Part shown: positions 7,452 through 9,570 of the stretch, piece by piece
How the letters are laid out: each line of letters opens with the position of its first letter
Position numbering within the stretch: position 1 is the stretch's first letter
NCBI GenBank assembly: GCA_014360855.1
Contig: JACIWP010000113.1
Span: 1-9,570, forward strand
Source of the DNA: Anaerolineae bacterium
GTDB lineage: Bacteria; Chloroflexota; Anaerolineae; JACIWP01
Reading direction: 5' to 3'
DNA: 9,570 nt
Translations under genes and position numbers: made by a program
The notes under the pieces: generated by a model
The model's input: only the letters and a program-made list of their open reading frames with translations
What the model was told of the DNA's origin: nothing
Database searches by the model: none

Positions 7452-8039
7452 ATGGCGGCTGTTACCATTTCGCGGGAACTGGGGAGCCTGGGGACCCTCA
7501 TCGCAGAGGAGGTGGGCCGGCGGCTGGGTTTCAGCGTCGTCCAGCGGGAGGTCATCAACCGCGCCGCCCAGAAGGCCGGCGCGCCGGAGATGGCCCTTGC
7601 CGTCATTGATGACCTGGGTCTGCTGGGCGTGCGCCCTTCGCGGCAGGCCCAGCGCGCCTACCTGGATGCGGTAGCCCATGTGATGCACGAACTGGCGGAG
7701 CAGGGGAGCGTTGTCATTGTGGGGCGCGCCGGCCAGGTCATCCTCGCCGGCCGGCCCGATGTACTGCATGTGCGCATCTGCGCGCCCATTTCCGTGCGGG
7801 CGGAACGCATTGCCCGCCGGCACGGCATCTCCCTGGAGCAGGCGCGCGCCCAGGTCGAGGCCAGCGATGCGGCGCGCCGCGCCTATTTACGGCGCTATTA
7901 TCACGTGCGCTGGGATGACCCGTACCTGTATCATTTGGTCATCAATACCGCCGGCCTGTCCGTCCCCGCGGCCGCGGAACTGATCTGTCTTGCACTGAAA
8001 GAGCGTCTATCCTCCACGGGAGCAGTACAGCCAACATGA
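7452..8039 (+). CDS. Cytidylate kinase-like family protein
   Basis: This is a 195-residue P-loop-type protein of the cytidylate-kinase-like family (related to Cmk but distinct from it). Visible marks are TISRELGSLGTLIAEEVGRR (5-24) in the P-loop position, VVIVGRAG at 87-94, a strand LHVRICAP (105-112) followed by a helix, and a lid-like region SDAARRAYLRRYY (138-150) ending in DPYLYHLVINT (156-166). The P-loop lacks the GKS/T lysine of true Cmk, as is usual in this family. The second glycine of the common GSGG reads L (GSLG), so NMP kinase activity is unproven. The start is 2 nt after the recG stop with no strong ribosome binding site, which suggests translational coupling. The 3' end overlaps the next gene by 4 bp (ATGA). 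Confidence 0.85.
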   Translation: MAAVTISRELGSLGTLIAEEVGRRLGFSVVQREVINRAAQKAGAPEMALAVIDDLGLLGVRPSRQAQRAYLDAVAHVMHELAEQGSVVIVGRAGQVILAGRPDVLHVRICAPISVRAERIARRHGISLEQARAQVEASDAARRAYLRRYYHVRWDDPYLYHLVINTAGLSVPAAAELICLALKERLSSTGAVQPT

Positions 8040-8422
8040 ACGACGGCAAACCTCGACCTCACTTCGCCCACCCTTCGGAAGAGGAATTCGCCCGCATCCT
8101 CGATTTCTACGGCATCGAATGGGAGTACGAACCACACACCTTTCCCCTGGAATGGGACGAGAACGGGCAGGTGCTGGAAGCCTTTACCCCCGATTTCTAC
8201 CTGCCTCAGCAGAACCTGTATATAGAGCTGACCACCCTCCGCCCCGAGCTTGTCACCCAGAAGAACCGCAAACTGCGCCGCCTGCGCGAGCTGTATCCCG
8301 ACGTACATATCAAGCTGTTCAAGCGGCGCGATATTCGCGAACTGTTGGTCAAGTACGGCCTGGAGGAAGAGGCGGAGCGCATCCAGGGGCACGCTCCCCA
8401 GCGTCCGAATGAGCATCAGTAG
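8036..8422 (+). CDS. Small PD-(D/E)XK nuclease-like protein of unknown role
   Basis: This is a 128-residue cytoplasmic protein. Its layout fits the PD-(D/E)XK endonuclease-like fold: an acidic first helix SEEEFARILDFYGIEWEYEP (14-33), then FTPDFYLP (50-57), then a strand YIELTT (62-67). D53 and E64 would be the metal-binding acids. The third motif reads E-L-T instead of E-x-K. A catalytic Lys could come from the following helix (K76, K79 in TQKNRKLRRL), or the protein may be inactive and only bind nucleic acid. The C-terminal half is strongly basic (KLRRLRELYP, KLFKRRDIRELL) and the tail is polar. Start and stop codons overlap the previous gene (ATGA), and hpt starts 14 bp later, so it is co-translated with nucleotide-metabolism genes. 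I know no characterised homologue. The fold call is moderate and the function is unknown. Confidence 0.7.
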   Translation: MNDGKPRPHFAHPSEEEFARILDFYGIEWEYEPHTFPLEWDENGQVLEAFTPDFYLPQQNLYIELTTLRPELVTQKNRKLRRLRELYPDVHIKLFKRRDIRELLVKYGLEEEAERIQGHAPQRPNEHQ

Positions 8423-8436
8423 GCGGAGGATGGGAG

Positions 8437-9024
8437 ATGGAGAACCAGGGAGGATTGGCGAAGTATGGGGAAGCGGCCGTCGGCATCCGGCAGATCCTGC
8501 TCACCCCGGAGCAGATCCAGGCGCGCATCCGGGAGATAGCGCGCGCCATTTCGGAGGATTACGCCGGCAAAAACCCCCTCTTCGTCGGGGTGCTGAAGGG
8601 CGTGCTCTTCTTCATGGCCGACCTTCTGCGCAACCTCACCATCCCGGCAGAGGTGGATTTCATCGCGGTCACCTCCTATTCGCCGGAGACGCGCGACAAG
8701 GGGTTTGTACGGCTGATCAAGGACCTGGAGACGCCCATCGAGGGCCGGCATGTCCTATTCGTGGAGGACGTCATTGACACAGGGCTGACCCTGCATTATC
8801 TCCTGCGCACCCTGCGGGCGCGCAACCCGGCCAGCCTGGAGGTATGCGTCCTGTTCGACAAGCCGCATCACCGGCTGATCGACATCCCCCTGCGGTACAA
8901 GGGGTTTGAACTGCCGGACCAATTCGTGGTGGGGTACGGGCTGGACTACCGCGAGCGGTTTCGCCATCTGCCGTTTGTCGGGGTGCTGGAGCCGGAGGTG
9001 CTGGAGGGGAACAAGGGTCGGTAA
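8437..9024 (+). CDS. hpt: Hypoxanthine phosphoribosyltransferase
   Basis: This purine-salvage enzyme converts hypoxanthine or guanine plus PRPP to IMP or GMP in the cytoplasm. The 195-residue protein is slightly longer than the usual 175-185 because of about 15 extra N-terminal residues. Motifs seen: the pyrophosphate loop VLKGVLFFMADL at 52-63, the flexible loop TSYSPETRDKGFVRLIKDL at 79-97, the PRPP site VEDVIDTGLTL at 109-119 (E110, D111), the purine-side residues FDKPHHR at 140-146, and FELPDQFVVGYGLDYRERFR at 157-176. A good ribosome binding site (GGAGGA, 8425-8430) lies 6 nt before the ATG. It is the last gene of the plus-strand string. No T-rich intrinsic terminator follows it on the plus strand. 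Confidence 0.95.
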   Translation: MENQGGLAKYGEAAVGIRQILLTPEQIQARIREIARAISEDYAGKNPLFVGVLKGVLFFMADLLRNLTIPAEVDFIAVTSYSPETRDKGFVRLIKDLETPIEGRHVLFVEDVIDTGLTLHYLLRTLRARNPASLEVCVLFDKPHHRLIDIPLRYKGFELPDQFVVGYGLDYRERFRHLPFVGVLEPEVLEGNKGR

Positions 9025-9046
9025 GAGGCCGGCGTTCCTGGGGCAT

Positions 9047-9065
9047 AAAAAAATTGGGGCCCCAA
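9047..9065 (-). terminator. Terminator of the structured RNA
   Basis: On the minus strand the palindrome TTGGGGCCCCAA (9054-9065) is followed at once by seven Ts (9047-9053). The local hairpin is short (four pairs if a four-base loop is allowed). The TTGGGG strand is also the 3' arm of the long closing stem of the RNA, so termination may depend on that stem or compete with it. Confidence 0.6.
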
Positions 9066-9403
9066 GTAACCTTCCAGCCTTCTCTATCGTCCCCCTTTCG
9101 GCCTTTCTCCCGGTACCACCTTCGTGGTACTGCGGGGTACTCCACCTAATCGGCTTCTCTCGTTGCTCCGCTCTGGTGGTTTCGCTTCTCCATCTGCTCC
9201 CTTGCGGGAGTCATCTGGATCGGCTTGCCGCCAAAGCCTCATCGCTCCGAGAGCGCATACCCTTGGCCGTTTCCCTTTACCTCGACCTGGACACCCCACG
9301 CCGAGGGTCCGGTTGGCGGCTGTGGTATTGCCTTCCGATAGAGCGCTTTCCAATTACTTGGGGCGCCCTGACCTCAGGAGACGTATTCCGTACCCCTGAG
9401 GGT
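9047..9403 (-). ncRNA. Structured noncoding RNA of unrecognised class (about 357 nt)
   Basis: A near-consensus promoter ahead and a seven-T tail behind bracket about 357 nt on the minus strand. Pairings that can be read directly include: a 5' hairpin CCTCAGG/CCTGAGG (9395-9401 with 9372-9378); a closing stem of 11 perfect pairs (9354-9364 with 9059-9069); an inner stem CTCTATCG/CGATAGAG (9336-9343 with 9082-9089); GCCGCCA/TGGCGGC (9314-9320 with 9227-9233); a CGCTC/GAGCG hairpin (9243-9255); a GCAA-tetraloop hairpin CTCCC/GGGAG (9197-9210); and GTACCAC/GTGGTAC with a GAAG loop (9113-9130). The long helices are nested, as expected of one folded RNA. An 89-codon minus-strand frame runs through it (TTG start, no ribosome binding site) and looks like a chance frame. 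The RNase P hallmark GAGGAAAGTCC, tmRNA and SRP hallmarks are absent, and it is too long for 6S RNA. A standalone HEARO/omega-type RNA remains possible but unproven. Confidence 0.75.
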
Positions 9404-9409
9404 GCTTAC

Positions 9410-9438
9410 AATATAGCAAATCCGGGGCTGGTTGTCAA
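9410..9438 (-). promoter_or_regulatory. Near-consensus sigma70 promoter of the structured RNA
   Basis: On the minus strand TTGACA (9433-9438) and TATATT (9410-9415) are 17 bp apart. The -35 box is perfect and the -10 box matches five of six. Transcription should begin near 9403-9405, just before the 5' hairpin. This is the best promoter in the window. Confidence 0.8.
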
Positions 9439-9441
9439 GGG

Positions 9442-9462
9442 TTTTTGCTTAAAATTTTTGCA
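9442..9462 (-). promoter_or_regulatory. UP-like element upstream of the RNA promoter
   Basis: Read on the minus strand this block is an A/T run with AAAAATTTTAAGCAAAAA, covering roughly -40 to -60 from the predicted start. That matches the layout of the UP elements bound by the alpha subunit of RNA polymerase at rRNA promoters. In a genome this GC-rich such a run stands out. It suggests very strong, constitutive or growth-linked expression. Confidence 0.6.
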
Positions 9463-9484
9463 TTCCGGCGAAAATTCGTGGTCT

Positions 9485-9505
9485 GTGCCGGCATGATGCC
9501 GGCAC
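9485..9505. repeat. 21-bp inverted repeat, 10-bp arms around one base
   Basis: GTGCCGGCAT and ATGCCGGCAC are perfect reverse complements separated by a single G. Each arm carries GCCGGC. The site lies about 80-100 bp upstream of the predicted start of the structured RNA. It could be an operator or a hairpin (eight pairs, five-base loop) at the end of a transcript entering from beyond the window. No T-run follows on either strand. Confidence 0.45.
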
Positions 9506-9517
9506 GCACATGCAAAC

Positions 9518-9541
9518 GGCCCTGGCCAAATGGCCAGGGCC
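9518..9541. repeat. Strong GC-rich hairpin, terminator-like
   Basis: GGCCCTGGCCA and TGGCCAGGGCC pair perfectly over 11 bp around AA, or ten pairs with a four-base loop in RNA. Read on the minus strand it is followed by GTTTGC, a weak U tract, so it might end a minus-strand gene lying past 9570. On the plus strand the next bases are TCGCTG, with no U tract. The hairpin is evident and its use as a terminator is a guess. Confidence 0.45.
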
Positions 9542-9570
9542 TCGCTGTCCGCACTGGCTCCCCGGGCAGG

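Noticed and set aside
9084..9353. 89-codon minus-strand frame inside the RNA region
   Set aside because: It has a TTG start without a ribosome binding site, a highly charged unfolded-looking composition, and bases already explained by paired helices of the RNA.
9054..9364. Small non-autonomous transposable element with 11-bp terminal inverted repeats
   Set aside because: No target-site duplication is visible, the repeats fit an RNA closing stem with further nested stems, and the promoter and T-run lie just outside in the right places for an RNA gene. Kept only as a fallback.
9047..9403. RNase P RNA, tmRNA, SRP RNA or 6S RNA
   Set aside because: The conserved GAGGAAAGTCC core, the tRNA-like tmRNA ends with CCA and the SRP GGAAGCAGC-type loop are not found, and the length exceeds 6S RNA. 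Judged by eye, so a model search could overturn this.
8906..9496. 196-codon plus-strand frame across the end of hpt and the RNA region
   Set aside because: It starts inside hpt in another frame, has no ribosome binding site, and gives a Trp/Cys/Ser/Leu-rich product typical of a chance frame.

Overview
The window is high-GC bacterial DNA (well above 60% G+C by eye) carrying one long plus-strand gene string, followed by a convergent minus-strand unit that looks like a structured RNA gene. Gene order and content (Asp23-like, FakA-like, tandem DegV, an extended RecG, a cytidylate-kinase-like protein, HPRT) suggest a Chloroflexota-type bacterium. That placement is an inference from family resemblance and gene order; there is no rRNA in the window to confirm it.

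Region 1 (about 1-4857) looks like a fatty-acid-kinase cassette. A small Asp23/Gls24-family protein (116-469) precedes a DAK2-domain FakA-like kinase (503-2239). Three tandem DegV/FakB-type proteins follow, and with the best starts each is exactly 280 codons. FakA needs a DegV-type protein to present its acyl substrate, so one kinase with three carriers suggests three ligand specificities. The first DegV has lost the usual hydroxyl residues of the ligand pocket.

Region 2 (about 4858-9024) holds recG with a long N-terminal extension, a cytidylate-kinase-like protein, a small PD-(D/E)XK-nuclease-like protein and hypoxanthine phosphoribosyltransferase. The genes are packed with gaps of 1-14 bp or overlaps. 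A good sigma70-like promoter overlaps the end of the third degV, so this part may also be transcribed on its own. The order Asp23-FakA-(two or more genes)-recG resembles Bacillus yloU-yloV-sdaAB-sdaAA-recG, with DegV genes in the sdaA positions.

Region 3 (9025-9570) contains no convincing protein gene. On the minus strand it has an AT-rich UP-like block, a promoter TTGACA-N17-TATATT, about 357 nt of sequence rich in paired helices and closed by an 11/11 bp long-range stem, and a seven-T run at the 3' end. I read this as a strongly expressed standalone structured RNA. I could not match it to RNase P RNA, tmRNA, SRP RNA or 6S RNA by their hallmark motifs, and it is the most interesting object here. 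Upstream of it lie two perfect inverted repeats. The hexamer GCCGGC is strikingly frequent throughout the window, in coding and non-coding DNA alike.
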